This document shows positions 28,506 through 44,712 of a stretch of DNA of 64,000 bases, piece by piece. Both the position numbers and the translations under genes were made by a program. How positions within the stretch are numbered: the first letter of the stretch is position 1; each line of letters opens with the position of its first letter. This DNA comes from Rhizopus arrhizus (lineage: Eukaryota; Mucoromycota; Mucoromycetes; Mucorales; Rhizopodaceae): the NCBI GenBank assembly GCA_024220505.1, contig JAKZZE010000011.1:1054001-1118000 (forward strand), in the 5' to 3' direction. The notes beneath the pieces are model-generated. The model was not told where the DNA came from. It ran no database searches and saw only the letters and a list, made by a program, of their open reading frames with translations.

Positions 28506-30639
28506 TCAAAGTTTTTCTGAACAGCAGTCTCCACTGGAATCCTTTTGCTGTACATTTTTAGACTGATTCGTCTTTTTGTCAGTCGGGGGTACATCCAGAG
28601 CAGGATTGGCCATGAAGAAATTACAGGGCCTCATGGAAAATCCACAGGCGTCGACAGACATGATTGGGAAATCCTCTACACGAGGCAGGTGTGTGATACC
28701 AAAAGTAAACCAGACCACAATATCCTTGTGAACAATGTCATGAGCCGGCTTGACCCAGCTGGCGATCGTATCCTCTCCTCCTTTGGATTGATTACAGTAA
28801 AACCCACCAGGAAACATCTGGGTTTCGTCATAGGGAGTCACCCAAATCGTCCGCGTCGCAAACCCAGCACGCTCAGCCACGACAGAATCCTCCCGGGCAA
28901 ACAAAGGGATTTGGTGATTCGAGGTCAATTTCCAAGCAACAGGCGTCTGGGTGTAGGGGTGGATCCGATGATCATTCATGATCTTCCAGAACCGACCGGT
29001 TTGATCGTTGGCCACTTGCTGTCCCTCCAGGGTATTGCTCAAAACAGTCGTCTTGGTCTGGAAACCATTACCGTAAAGGTTGTTGGGGTGACCGGTTGGA
29101 TAAGGCAGGGGCTCAACATCGACTTGTGCGACCGTGTTGTGGACACCATCTAGCATGGGATCAATACGTACAGTAAAGAGATGTTGGTGGTATTGAGCGT
29201 TGATTTGAGGGGAAACTAAGGTACCGTGGCCTCCTGGTGTTTCGTCCTTGGCCAAGACGTGCGTATTAAGCTCGCCCGTGGCCTTTACTTCATATTGAAA
29301 GGAACCATCTTGATAAAAGTAATAATAGAGACCATAGTCATAATTGGCAACTAGAGAATTGCTTGGTGCACAAGAAAATATAAAAAAGGAGGCTGCTTAC
29401 CTGTCACATTATGGGAGATCACTAGACGACGAGAACGAACGGTATGGGACCTACCGTTTCTGTAGTCTGTATGCTTAAAAAGGATGCCAGCATCTTCTTC
29501 GTGAAGACAGATCGCATTAGGTACTTGATAGGGTTTGCCTTGATGATCATTGAAGACAGCATCAAAGTAATAAATGGACCCAAGGCAATCACAACCCAGT
29601 TCAAGAGAATTCGTACAGAGCCCAAGACCATACTCGCCTACATCAAATGCCTGTTTACGACAGTGAGGGAGTTGAGGATCAGCATAGGGAACAACCATTT
29701 CAGAAAGAGAGATTCGATAAAAGAGAGGGCGCTTCTCTGCTCCGTCTTGATAGCTAACGTTGTGGATCACGAGCCCTTCTCGATAATTCATAGAGATACG
29801 CATGTTCCACTTTTGCCAGTCGATTTCATGACCAGTGACGCTAAAGGAAACACCCTGTGGTTGTTGAATGACGATCGGCTTGACATCCTTTCGGTATCTT
29901 TCTTCACCGACAAAGCGAGGCAAGTAGTTGTGACATGTTTGAGGAATTGTAGGACGGGTGAATTTCGAATCTCGAGGTCGAATACGATCGATTGAAATGA
30001 CCTTTCTTTGACCAACATCTTTGTACAAGTCAATCAAGTGCATCACGTCAAAAGAAAAAGCTTACCAACAATAGGAACAAAATCCAAAGGATGAGCATAC
30101 TGATTGTCTTCTTCACTTGTACGCATATAGACAAAGGCTTGCATCAGTCTCTTCTCACGTCCAGGATAGGAAAGATGACGACCGACAGCCCAAGGATCAG
30201 CAAAGACAGAAGACATGTCAAAGATACCAAGTTCAGAACACTCTTGACGAACCTTGTCACTTTTCAAGATCACTTTCTCAATATCAATCATGTCTTCCAC
30301 CGTCAAGATAGGCTGGACATCGGGCACATGGTTCCAAGCTGTGAGTTTTCCTCGGCTCAAACAGATCGTGCCTTCAAAACACCTCATTGTTTTTTTTTCT
30401 AAGGCAACCACCAGCGCTTCTCGTTCGACATGCGTCACCCGAGGCTGGGTCGTGTCCCAGCCAAGAAAAGAAAGCATGAGCTCCTTTCTTGGCTCCTTTA
30501 GCGTAATCGTGTTGAAGACAATGTCCATTTTAGGCATGGCTTGATGAACAATAGCAGTGACACGAGCAATCTCGTCCACTGTGAGTTGATCCAGTGGATG
30601 AATAGATTGGTTTAGACTCTCTGTATTTATTTCACTCAT
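28506..30639 (-). CDS. Copper-containing primary amine oxidase
   Basis: Oxidises primary amines to aldehydes with release of ammonia and hydrogen peroxide, using copper and a topaquinone cofactor made from a Tyr. Three exons: 30639 to about 30062, about 30010 to 29403, and about 29350 to 28506. Motifs: the catalytic-base segment YYFDAVFNDHQGKPY, the cofactor motif ANYDYG at the start of exon 3 (Tyr of NYDY), copper ligands in QYHQHLF and GITHLPRVEDFP, and the C-terminal MSVDACGFSMRPCNFF typical of the family. Length of about 690 residues is normal. The end SEKL is close to but not a canonical peroxisomal signal. An ATG at 30639 gives MSEINTESLNQS. Confidence 0.95.
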
Positions 30640-32137
30640 AGTAATTTAAGCAATACGATAAGAAGAGTGTAGAAAATAAATTAAAGCTTGATATGAACTG
30701 AACTTGAATTAAAGGATATAAAGTTGCATACAATTACATCAAAAAAGACGCTCCTATCAAAAAGCAATCATTTTAAACCATAAATATTTATATTTCAAGG
30801 GGATGAATCAAAAGTTCATTTAAAAGCATTTTAGTTGTTCAGTTCAAAAGGGATCCAGTTCAAATGGTCTTCTTTTCATAATTTCCATCATTTATTGTTA
30901 CTAAATCAAAGCATTAAATTTTTTTTTTTGAAGAAGTAGATTTGCATGGTCTTTACATTTTAACCACCAGAAACCTTTTTTTTTTTTTTTTTTTTTTTGA
31001 CAATGATTCAAATATGCAGAAATCATAAATTACCTTCCCCGATTTGTTGGGAAAGATTTTAGCAGTGTATTAAAGTATCTTTCTGCAATTTTTAATTGTT
31101 TGGTAACAATGTGATGGTTAATTTTTTCATCTTCTTGGGTCGCTTTAAAATACATATTTTGGACAAGTACTTTATGAAGCACAAGCAAAAACGAATGGTT
31201 GATACCCTTGCAGTTTTATTCTATACAAACAACAGTCATATTGACTGATGGCTTTACTTGGAAAACTTAAATTTATGCCTGGTAAAAGACAGGATAAACC
31301 CATTTTTGCTTATCATCTCATTTATGTTAAATGTACACCTCTTTCTTGAAATATCTTCAAATTTTGGTGTTATATTTATGCCTATTGTTATACTTTGTCA
31401 TACAAAACATGATTGACATGTTTCGATGAATGGAATACAGTAGACACAGTGACATCTGTTTTGTATTTAAATAACGAAATACGGTTATAACAAGCTGGTT
31501 TCTAAAATCTATCTTGGAAATAAAGAGCATGCTTTCCATCTAAAAGGTAAATTGTCTCCATTTCATGGCTTTTTGTCAGTACTTGTGGGTTTATGTGAAA
31601 AATCATATTATGTCATCAACAACCTCTATAGCACTATCTCCCCTTCAGTAAATAACATGGACTACTTTTTGAGTCTGATGGATATAATCATCAGACCGTG
31701 CTTGACTTTATCGGCTTTTACAATCAAAAAAGAAAACAATGCCACCAAAAATAATCATTGAATAAATTGACGTGTATATTTCTAGTTTATTTCATTATTC
31801 ATCTATTTTTTATATTTCAAACTTCTATTAAACCCTTTTCATTTATTCACCTGTCAAGATTTTTATTTTTTATTTTTTATTTTTATTTATTTTTTTTTTT
31901 TTTTTGCACGCGATAATGAACTCATTAGACTGGGATTCAAAAATGCATTTTCATTTCAACAAATTGCCACTCGTTCTTTCTTTCCCCTTTTTTCCCTTTT
32001 TATTTTGCTTTTACTCTTTTTTTAAAAAAAGAAAAATTAGAGAAAAAAAAAGCTTGCGTCCGTTGCTTTATATCCCCCCCCCCTTTTTTTTTTCAAAAGT
32101 AAATACCAACTATTAGTTTGATAGAAGAAAAAGACGC
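30640..32137. other. Gene-free stretch of about 1.5 kb
   Basis: No convincing gene on either strand. Homopolymers stand out: a run of 23 T at 30976-30998, T/A-rich blocks near 31850-31905, and 10 C followed by 10 T at 32074-32093. I looked here for the missing 5' exons of the Sec7 gene and found none. Confidence 0.5.
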
Positions 32138-34532
32138 ATGGCAGGACCTAGCGAGGAAGCCGATTTTACATATCAAGTGCAGCAATTCAATTTTTGTGGA
32201 GAATCGATTGATGCTTCTCTAAGGTAAGTCGGATGATAAAAAGAAAAAAAAAAAGAGGGTTAATTGTTGACTTTATAAAGAAAACTGTTGGCCAAAGTAC
32301 GATTACCAAAAGAAGCACAACAAATTGATCGTGCCATGGAAGATTTTGCAGCAAGATATTTTGAATGTAATCCGACACTTATAGATAAACCAGGTAGAAA
32401 AAGAAAGAAAAAAATAGGAGAAAGAGAAAAAGAAATAAAGAGAGAGCGAGGATTTGTTTATGAATACGATTTGCTTAGAGTGTTGTATCTATAGATGTTG
32501 CATATGCTGTTGCATTTTCAATATTATTATTACATACAGACGCACATAATAAGAATGTAAAACAAAAAATGGATAAAGATACCTTTATAAGAAGAACCAA
32601 GATTATTGAAGGTGGTGAAGGTGTACCCGCTGAAATATTAGACGTAAAACTTTTTGTTGCGTCATCTTTTATAAACTAATATTCAATTTAGATTATGTAT
32701 GACAACATTGTTTTATCAGAATTCACGTATGCAAAAGATATAAACACTCGACCGGAAAGATCAAATTCATGGTTTTCGAAATTATTAAGTGATACTTCAA
32801 CTACCGCCACAAACCCATCTGGTGATAATAGCAATACGACATCCAATCAATCTGTACATATAAATATACATTTAATTTAAATAGCAGATATTGATTCATC
32901 TATTCTGTCTAGAATGCTACCTTTGCTGATCTCGCACCAAAATTAGAGCAACTCATGCCAGCCGAAAATAGTTTCAATTACAAAAGAAATATATTGAAAC
33001 CAATTCCTATTATGGATATTCACTTTTCTCTGTTAACTGCCAAACCCTTATGTTTATCTGGTGTAAGAAGTAGACATGGAAACAACACTGACAATAAAAA
33101 TAACAATACATTCACCATCAGAGTGGCGAAAGCCGGTATATTAGACAGAAAGCACGATTTACTGCCAAGCGGTAAAAGAGCAACTGCTCGAAGTTGGAGG
33201 CCCTTTGGTATCATTTTAAGTGGAAGTCAAATCATCTTCTTTTCAGACATGTCTTCCTATCAAGCGTGGCTCGAAGAAGAAGAAAGCATGGCCAAGAGAC
33301 CGCCGAGGAGAAACAGCAGTGTGCCTCACTCGGTCTCTTCTTTGACAGCATCCGCATCCAATTTGAGTCTCAATAACGCCACGATCACATCTACAACCTC
33401 TTTTTATACGAATGATTCCGGAACGATACCTGCCCTGCTGTCTACCAGAAAAGTTCATCTACAACCTGTTCAGATCATCTCTCTATCCTATGCTGTTTGT
33501 ATTTACGATGAGAACTATACAAAATACCCTCATGTATTCAGACTCATCTTGGGTGATGGACAGCAATTCTTACTACGAGCCAATAGTGATCAAGAGATGG
33601 ATGATTGGATGCTAAAGATTAATTATGCGGCTTCTCTGAAAACGACAGGTGTTGGTGTGAAATCATTTAGAAGACGAGGTCATGACGTTGCACAGTCTCC
33701 AGATACACGGTATGAAACCGAGCGACAGAAGCGACAAGAGGAGGCAAGAGAAAAAATACAGGAATTGTCAGATCGCATCGAGGAGCAAATCCGATTGTTA
33801 GACAGAGAGCTTCAATTACGTCGTAACCTGATGGTCCTCATACCCGTACAGAAATCAACCAAGGACCGATTGATCTCATTTGCTGACATGGTTGGAGAAA
33901 GAATAAAACATAAACGGATCGAATTACAGCGTTTGGAGTGTTATCGTGACTATCTTGAGTCTGAATTAGCTTGGTGTTCTTCTCCTCAACAACAACAGCA
34001 GCAGCAACAGCAAGAAAGAAAAATGTCTTTACCTGCACATCTAACGAGCTCCAAGACCCTGAAAGGGATCAATGAAAGTTTTAGAAGCTTATCTAATCTC
34101 TTGTTCACACCGTCTTCTACAAGTACCAGCACAACCAGCAATAGCAGCACAAGTACCAGTATATCAAACGTGGTCTCAATTCATTCACCCAACAAGAGCG
34201 ATGAAGAGGATAACCATACTAACCCAGATATAAATGATGAAACTCAAATACCCTCAGTGTCTTTTCCAAAGCTAGTCATTGATAAAAGTGATTCACCAAA
34301 AAAACCCATCGATCTTGAACGTGTCATGCGTCGTCGAAGCCAAAGTAACCCTATATTACCCAACAACAAAAAACTATTACTACTTCAACCACCCAAGGTA
34401 AATCAAAGAGAAAGAAGTGGATCTGAAGCTTCTTCTATAAAGGAAGAAGAAGATGACAATATAAGTGTCATCATCATTAACGAGTCAGAGGGGATTGAAT
34501 TACCTCATTCGATCGACACTCTGCGAAAATAA
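32138..34532 (+). CDS. Sec7-PH Arf GEF (EFA6/PSD-like), N-terminal Sec7 half not found
   Basis: Guanine-nucleotide exchange factor for Arf GTPases. Exons give FNFCGESIDASLRKLLAKVR, LPKEAQQIDRAMEDFAARYF, DVAYAVAFSILLLHTDAHN and KMDKDTFIRR, the second half of a Sec7 domain, then a PH domain (FTIRVAKAGILDRKHDLL to DQEMDDWMLKIN) like that of PSD/EFA6 proteins. A coiled coil (REKIQELSDRIEEQIRLLDR) and a Ser/Thr-rich tail with a CAG-type Gln run follow. The first Sec7 half with the catalytic Glu finger is missing: the proposed ATG (32138) is preceded in frame by a stop five codons upstream, which lies in TATTAG and could be an intron acceptor. So the 5' end is uncertain. Confidence 0.75.
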
Positions 34533-34610
34533 AAATAAAAAAAAATTCAAGATTGGACACCCCTTGTTTTGTCTATTTTTTTTTTTTTTTTGTTACTACT
34601 TTTTTTATCC

Positions 34611-36805
34611 ATGTCTATTTCTTTCTTGATAAAAAAGCAGCTAAGTCGATCACAACAACAATTCATTTTTCATACAACCAAGCGAAAGAACTTTATATTA
34701 GCACCTATCATTGCTTTGAATTTAAATAATCACTGTCGACATGACATGGCTACTGCTGCAGCACTCAGCAAGACACGCATGACAAAACTTTGCAAAAACA
34801 ACACAATGTGGACGTTGCAAGTCAGAAATATTCATCATGCGTCCACTTTACGAAATCAACCGCATGTCACCAAAGCCGAGTTATTATCCCAAGCGCGTGG
34901 ATTTCTTGAAAGACTAAAGATTCGTATCAAATACCCACTCATGCGGCAGATCAGACCCTGGACACTGAATGATGCAACGGCCTTGTTCTCCTGGCTCTTT
35001 CTTGGTCACACAGTCTGGTTGCTGGTAGGAACAACGAGTTTTGTGAGTTTGATCCTTTGGACAGCGAATTCCCTTCAATTTCAAGGTAAATCCTCCCCCC
35101 TTCCCTCTGATTTTTCACTCACCCTTTTTTTTTTGGTAGAGTGGACTGCTTATCGTATTGGTAAATATTTGACATCGGCCACGGGAGCCACGGTCGTGTT
35201 TGAATCAGCCATTGTGCCCAATTGGAAAGACGGCAAGATTCGATTCAACAATGTTCGCATCTATCGCATGCCTCAATCTGAGCTTGAGAAATTCGAACGC
35301 CATGCGGCTCTCTTGAGCACGGGCCAGACGCTACCCGAGGAAGAAAAAGGAGTGGAAGAGAGTGAGGATGACCCGTTGGCAGGTATCGAGCTGGACGAGG
35401 AAGAAAGAGAGAATGAGGTGTTGAAGAAGTGGATGTGGTATAATCTGATGATTGATCGTGTTGAGGTCTCTCTGAGTTTGATCCGCTGGTTAGATGGCAA
35501 AGGGTTGGTCCAGAGTGCGGATGTGCAAGGCGTACGAGGCGTGGTGGACCGTCGGCATGTCCGTTGGGACCCTGACGTGCCTTACGACCCTGTGGCTGCT
35601 CGACATCAATACACACCGGGTGATTTCGAATTAGAAAAGTTGACCGTGGAGGATCTGCTGGTGACTGTGTACCAACCCAACGGCTTTCGACCTTACCCCG
35701 TTTCTATCTTTCATGCTCAACTGGATCGATTTCGTAAACAATGGTAAACTATCTCTGTCACTTATTCTCTTTCTCACACAAAAACACATTTAGGCTTTTT
35801 TATGATTTGCTCTGTGCAACAACTATCACCGGAGCATTCGACAAGTGTCTCTTCAGTGTTCACTCTCCTCAGTTAGAAAAAAGTGTACTTCAGCAGTCAT
35901 GGCATATTGATTCCCCAAAACGTGGATTTAGAAGTCATGATATTTACCATTATTATCCATTCAGCAAACAAGATCCAAATGGTGTCGTGATCGGTGGTGA
36001 GACAGAAAGATTTGGTGTGTTGACGGATGATGATATGAAAAAGCAAGGTTATAAGAGAAAGGTAAAGGAAAAGAAGGGTTGATGGTGGTATTGATGAATA
36101 AGATAGTCTCGTTTGAGAATTGATGGAGTAAAGGTCGATCATTTATTTCGTGGTTTAGAAGGACCACCGGGTTGGATTACTTCAGGCACAGTAGATGTTT
36201 GCGCCGATATTTATATTCCTCAAGAAGCAGTTGAAGCAGATTCTACAGAACTTTTACGCCAGCTGGTGTATGAACTTACAGATAGCATTGATCTTCCTCA
36301 GCCTGTGATCCTTGGAGCTGGTAAAGGCGAGTTGGTTGTGGGTGGTGGTAGCCAGAGAGAAGAAAAGAAAAAGAACGATCAAGAAGACATGAATAGTAAA
36401 AAGTTTGTGATGGATGTGGATTATCGCTTCAAGGAAACCAAGGCGTCTGTGCCACTGAAAACGCCCGAATTAAGCTATTTGAATAGTGCGATGGTAAGAC
36501 CTGTGGTTGGCTACATTTCTCGAAACAAGGCCATTGTGCCCATCAAGACACGTGTGGTCATGGATTTAAGCAACTTTGATGGATCATGGTCACTGTATGA
36601 TTCCACTTTAGCAGAAAGGTTAGGCGAAAAACTGGGTCAGGCATTTGTCGATTTGACCTTGGACCAGCAAGAACGTAACCGACGATTGAAACGTATTGGA
36701 TTTTGGAGTATAAAAGAAATGTCTAGAAATTTGGTTTATATTCATGACATGATGCGTGGTACATCAAGAGGCTTCTGGAGTTATTTGGGAACTGGTTCTT
36801 ATTGA
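34611..36805 (+). CDS. MDM31: Mitochondrial inner-membrane protein MDM31/MDM32-like
   Basis: Needed in yeast for mitochondrial shape, inheritance and phospholipid handling. The start at 34611 gives a Ser/Arg/Gln-rich targeting end; an open frame 14 codons upstream is only a T run. Motifs: PLMRQIRPWTLNDATALFSW, a membrane span (LGHTVWLLVGTTSFVSLILW), YLTSATGATVVFESAIVPNW, KDGKIRFNNVRIYRMP, ADVQGVRGVVDRRHVRW, FELEKLTVEDLLVTVYQPN, FYDLLCATTITGAFD, RGLEGPPGWITSGTVDV and a C-terminal FWSIKEMSRNLVYIHDMMRG. Three introns (after FQ at about 35085, after RKQ at about 35744, and near 36061) restore phase. Length near 700 residues is usual. Confidence 0.93.
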
Positions 36806-37146
36806 TTTTGCCTGTAAATCCTATATTCATTATTTATCATTACTGTATTATACCCTCCCCCCCCTCCTCACACATTTTTTTACCTTTATTATTTGCTTTG
36901 TACATTTCCTTTTTTTTCTAAAAAGCATTAAATATATGAAAAACTACCTGATTTTATTCAAAACAGTATTTTTACAAGTGCCTACTACATCATTAAAAAG
37001 TACGAGCAACTAGTTAGACGATTTGTTCAGATAAAGACTCTTTTTGAAGGGTTTTCTTAATAGCATATTGATAGAATAATTAAACTTTTTATTAATAAAT
37101 TAAACAATGTGAAGAACAACAGCATCAACCGATTGCAAGTACAGGT
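36806..37146. other. Spacer between convergent genes
   Basis: 3' flanks of MDM31 and the secreted protein on the other strand. A C run near 36858 and AT-rich sequence; nothing else seen. Confidence 0.5.
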
Positions 37147-37647
37147 TTATACGTTTGACGGCCAGTAAAAGAGCGGTAGTGTTTGGTCCAGTATAGGCAC
37201 TTTCGGGGACGGTAAAAGGGAATACAAGTTGGCTGATTGGACCACCTGCCAAGATATCAGTCTGGCCAAAGATAAATATAGAGACAGTTTCATTGGCATT
37301 GTAATTATCTTCTCTGAATGTCTAACAAAAGACACATTAAAATCAGTGACTTCAAAATGATAAAGCAACTTACCACATTGACATTTTCGCCTACATGCCA
37401 TGTCAAATTGTCTTGAGGATAAATAATATCTAATACCACACGTCAATGATCGCCACCCAAAACCAGCGTATCCCCTCTACTTACCTCCAGTGCTACTATC
37501 CTTTTTTAGAGAGTCTTGAATATACATTTTTGCAACTTGGAAATCATCGATGTTTTCAAGCTTGACATTGAACAGATTCAATGGTGAAGCAGCAACAGAA
37601 CAAAAGAAGAGAGCGACCAGATAGAGCGTTGAGAGATAGAATTTCAT
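37147..37647 (-). CDS. Small secreted protein with KRE9/KNH-type domain
   Basis: Three exons give about 125 residues. The N-terminus MKFYLSTLYLVALFFCSVAA is a clear signal peptide. After an about 30-residue spacer comes IIYPQDNLTWHVGENVNVTF, matching the opening strand of the Ser-Thr-rich GPI-anchored/KRE9-KNH1 family (pattern I.YP....W.VG..V.V.F), then an NET sequon and SQLVFPFTVPESAYTGP. No GPI signal follows, so it is probably soluble or wall-bound. The two introns are 56 and 52 nt; the first and last coding positions are 37647 and 37147. An overlapping 99-codon raw frame only reads through the introns. Confidence 0.7.
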
Positions 37648-38031
37648 TTTATTTGTGAATAATAAGAATAAATATCAAATTGGGGAGGGTCTTTTTATAC
37701 TGAATGGCGAGAAAACATCAATGCTTTCTTCCAAGTGAAACATATCATATCGAATTCTTACTATGCATCCTATTCGTTCTCTGATTATGCTTTGATAGGT
37801 TCAATTGAGAAACCAAAAAAGCTTAAAAAGGGGAATAAAACCCCTCATTTACGATGGTTATGTTCCAAAGGAAACTTTTTATGTTTTCAAACCTTTTCAG
37901 AACATAGGTTTTGATAAATAACCAAAGGAAAGAAAGAAGACAAGTATTTGAATTCATGCAATAAAAAACAGATCTAAAAAGGACGGGAAGAGCGGGAAAA
38001 CGATTGCATGATCGGTAAAATATTTTATTTA
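37648..38031. other. Promoter/terminator spacer
   Basis: 5' flank of the secreted protein and 3' flank of the antizyme gene. AT-rich, with a short inverted pairing near 37806-37910; nothing else recognised. Confidence 0.4.
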
Positions 38032-38685
38032 TTAGAGTTCATAACCTACAAGAATATAGCCAGGTTCTTGACCATACACTGCTGGGTCAATCATTTCAAA
38101 TCCCAAATACATAAAAGCACGAAGCATAGTACTCAGGGAATCTTTAAATAAACTGCGATCAAGTATGACAACTAGAGCAGTACAACCTGTCTTTTCTTCT
38201 GCAAGTTCAATCAAGTGAGTGATGCTGGTTTAAAAAAAAAAATTAGAAAAAGAAGAAATAGAAATTTCCTATTATGGTTATACCATGATTGAAATTCACC
38301 ATCCGCCCAATCGAGCAAACCTGTACCTGCAAAGGGAGAGCTAAGAAATACAGTTTGGTTAAGAATGAAGGCTTCACAAGTGAGATTTGAGATAGTAGAA
38401 GCAGAAAGGGTAATCGATAGAGATTCATTTACTTTTGTATTTAATACATTTGTTTCACCAAATACCTGTGTCATCATGTCATTTTGACCTATCATAAATC
38501 ATTAAATATTGACACACAACTTCAAAAAACGTGTGTATATGTATACCTCTTGCACGAGGATGAATAGTGACATGGTCAATACTGTTGGGTTCCTTTGGTG
38601 GTTCTTGTTGATTAAATTGATTAGAAGATGTTAGTGGTTGTAAAGGAATATAAGTTTCCTTTTTGACTGAGTTTGCAATAATCAT
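38032..38685 (-). CDS. Ornithine decarboxylase antizyme
   Basis: Polyamine-induced protein that binds ornithine decarboxylase and sends it to the proteasome. The C-terminal half reads LIELAEEKTGCTALVVILDR, LSTMLRAFMYLGFEMIDP and ILVGYEL, the antizyme fold (compare LLEFAEE..., LLRTFSFLGFE, FMAY in animals). Exon 1 (38685-38547) codes a 46-residue polar leader. Exon 3 starts at about 38231. Known eukaryotic antizymes need a +1 ribosomal frameshift near the end of ORF1. Here the intron after exon 1 has two possible acceptors: one at 38489 joins the frames directly; the other, 23 nt later at 38466, puts a TGA in frame (TGG TGA A) with ORF2 in the +1 frame. Confidence 0.8.
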
Positions 38686-39221
38686 GGACTTTTCTTATAA
38701 ATACGATTAGTATTATTTATATTCTTTTTTTTTGTGGCCTTGGAAAAGATGGTGCTTGAAGCGTAAAGAAAGAGGACGGTGTTTTTATCCAGTGCTGTTA
38801 GTTCTACTTTGAAGGCGTTTCTTCTGAGTATTGTTATTAGTTTTAATTCTATTTCATTTTATCTCTTTCTTACCAGTGAAAACGCCCTTAAAACAGTAAT
38901 AAAAAAAAGTGTGGGATTCTTTAAAGGGGAGGTTTAAAAAAATAAAAAAAGTAGTTGCTGAAAATAATAAGAGTTGCTTTGTTTATAAAAGGATTTCTTT
39001 TTTAGTTTATGTATTTCTCTTTTTCAAGGTAAAGAAAAGGGAGAGAGAAAAAGAAGGAAAAAGAAAAAGAAGGTTGTTTGTTTATATAAGTTAACGGAGT
39101 TTTAAAGCCTTTTACATGTTTGAAAGAAGAAAAGGGAGAAAGGCAACGTGTACATGTGTGTGTATTTTTATTTGTACAAGCCAAAAAGATAATAATAAAA
39201 GAAATATACAGAGTTCACATT
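38686..39221. other. Spacer of about 535 nt
   Basis: Upstream region of the antizyme gene, purine-rich near 39020-39145. No gene recognised. Confidence 0.45.
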
Positions 39222-39706
39222 CTAGAAACCAGGGGCTCTGATCTGTTGCTGTTGCTGTTGTTGAGGCTGTCCATAAGGATTTCCTGCATTCAACATCTAT
39301 TTGACATTTATTAATATATCCTAGCGCGTTCAGTGACTCAATATTTTACCTGCTGTGTTCCTTGTTGTTGCATGGCTTCTTTTTCATAGGCAACCAATGC
39401 TTGTTCTTTTTCAATTTCCAAAGCCAAAGGCAATACTAACAAAAACATAGAAGTAGTAATGACCCATGCGCTCTTTCCAACAAAAGTGGCCCCAGTCTTT
39501 GACCAAGAAGTTAAAGTGGATACACTGGAAGAGATTCTATTTCTGTGTTTAAGAGGAATAATATCCTTTAAAGCAGTGATTCTGTCTAAAAGTGATTCGT
39601 CCTCATCGTCAAAATCTTCATCGTCAGAAAAATCAGAGTAATCTTCTTCACTTAAAACTTCTTGTTGTTCGTATTGTTCAGCAGAGACTTCTTCTAATTT
39701 GACCAT
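39222..39706 (-). CDS. TOM22: Mitochondrial import receptor subunit TOM22
   Basis: Central receptor of the outer-membrane translocase, with an acidic cytosolic domain, one span and a short tail. The start is MVKLEEVSAEQ at 39706; the frame is open 24 codons further up but only across an A/T run. Next come an acidic stretch (SEEDYSDFSDDEDFDDEDES), LLDRITALKDIIPLKHRNRI, and the Tom22 core VSTLTSWSKTGATFVGKSAW with the span VITTSMFLLVLPLALEIEKE. A 54-nt intron near 39347-39295 leads to a second exon with NPYGQPQQQ and APGF. The core with the SK.G...GK..W pattern is diagnostic. Confidence 0.93.
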
Positions 39707-40424
39707 CTTTTTATGTAAAAGAAAAGAAGAAAAAAAAAAGAAAAAAATTTTTTGTGCTAAAGTGGGTCCTTGTTTCATTTTTTTTTTTTTTTATCTCAAT
39801 GACGTTCTTTTTTTTATGTGAGTGGCATTTTAAGTATGGTATTTCAAGTGTTGGCATCTATCGTATACGCAATTGAATAACATTCTAGTGAAAAGGATCT
39901 TTTTATATTCTTTTTTATAGACGTTACAAAATGATAAAGTCTTGTTGTATTTATACAATTTATCTGTCTGAGTGTATCATGGGTGCATTGACACGGAGTT
40001 ACCGGGACAGAATTGGTGTCAAAATAAGATCAAGCCTTTTTATGTAAAGAAAAGTCTCCAAATAGAGTAAAGATAGCGAAGAAGAGTTAAGATTAAAAAG
40101 ACACCATCATTCGTCCTTTACGTTTTAAACAAGTGATCTTTTAAATCATTTTGCATTGTATGATGTCAAAAGGCTTACTCAATATACAATGGCCTTTGTC
40201 CTATTAATTTAGATCTGCTTTTGTATACAACTTCCTCATATCTTTTATATTGACAGTTTTACATCTTTAATCTAAAGTAAGACAGGGGGGAACACAAAAT
40301 TAAGTCACTACCCGGATATGGCATTCAAGATTATAACAATGTGAGTCAGAATAACTAAATAGAAAAGTCAAAATTTTTATTTTTCATTTTTTCTTCTTTT
40401 CTGCTTATACACACTATTTCAAAA
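39707..40424. other. Spacer of about 720 nt between divergent genes
   Basis: Shared upstream region of TOM22 (minus) and DAHP synthase copy 2 (plus). AT-rich; no further gene, repeat or RNA recognised. Confidence 0.5.
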
Positions 40425-41978
<1,554 letters not shown>

Positions 41979-42129
41979 ATAATTTTTTTTCGGAGTATAA
42001 AATACAAAAAAGCCACAACCTAGAAAAAATTTTCGAAAAAGCGGAGATCGCAGGAAATAAAATAAAATTTGAAAGTTTGCAAGTCAATTATTCCTTCCTT
42101 TTTTTCCCCTTTTTAACAAAAAACTTAAA

Positions 42130-44153
<2,024 letters not shown>

Positions 44154-44712
44154 ATTTCTTTTTATAAGGAATCTGTAGTTTAAAGAATGAATAGAAAAGG
44201 TCGATCCTCTCTTTGTTTTTTGTGTAAAAAGTATAATTAATAAATTTTGCTCTATTAAAGAAAGTGGTATTTTTTTTTTGTTTAAAAAGAGGATGAATAA
44301 TAAGGAGTATCGAGCACAAGTACTTTTAGTTTTGAAGAATTGTTTTGAACGTTAGATGTATCAAGACGCACTGTTTTTTCTGTTGATCTTTTTTATAAAA
44401 TTCCATTATGGCTAATTCTAGTCTCAAAGGCAGCTTTGGCTTTTGGCAGTGACTGATCTTTAGCTTTCTTTGCTTTTGTAGGCTTTCAATATATATAATG
44501 ATTGGAAACAAGCTATGACAGGTTCAGATATCATGTTGAGTTCAGCCTCAGCTACAATAATCTATTCACGTATATAGTTTAAATTGGAGAGGATGTTCTT
44601 TGTTTATCTTTATTGTCATAAAGCACCCTGTCCTCGAAATTTCTTTTATGCTGCTTTCTCATGTAGCAAATGAAAAATCGTTCTTTTTTTTTGGTTTTTC
44701 AAATCTGTGCTT
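44154..44712. other. 3' flank of SSB, no gene seen
   Basis: AT-rich spacer with A and T runs. No coding pattern. Confidence 0.45.

Noticed and set aside
38211..38495. A separate small membrane-like ORF in the antizyme gene
   Set aside because: It reads through the second intron (GTATAACC..AAACCAG); the hydrophobic end is intronic.
39240..39270. CAA/CAG triplet repeat and other Gln runs (also near 33988 and 53937)
   Set aside because: Ordinary short polyglutamine stretches inside TOM22, the Sec7-PH gene and the orphan; not unusual in length.
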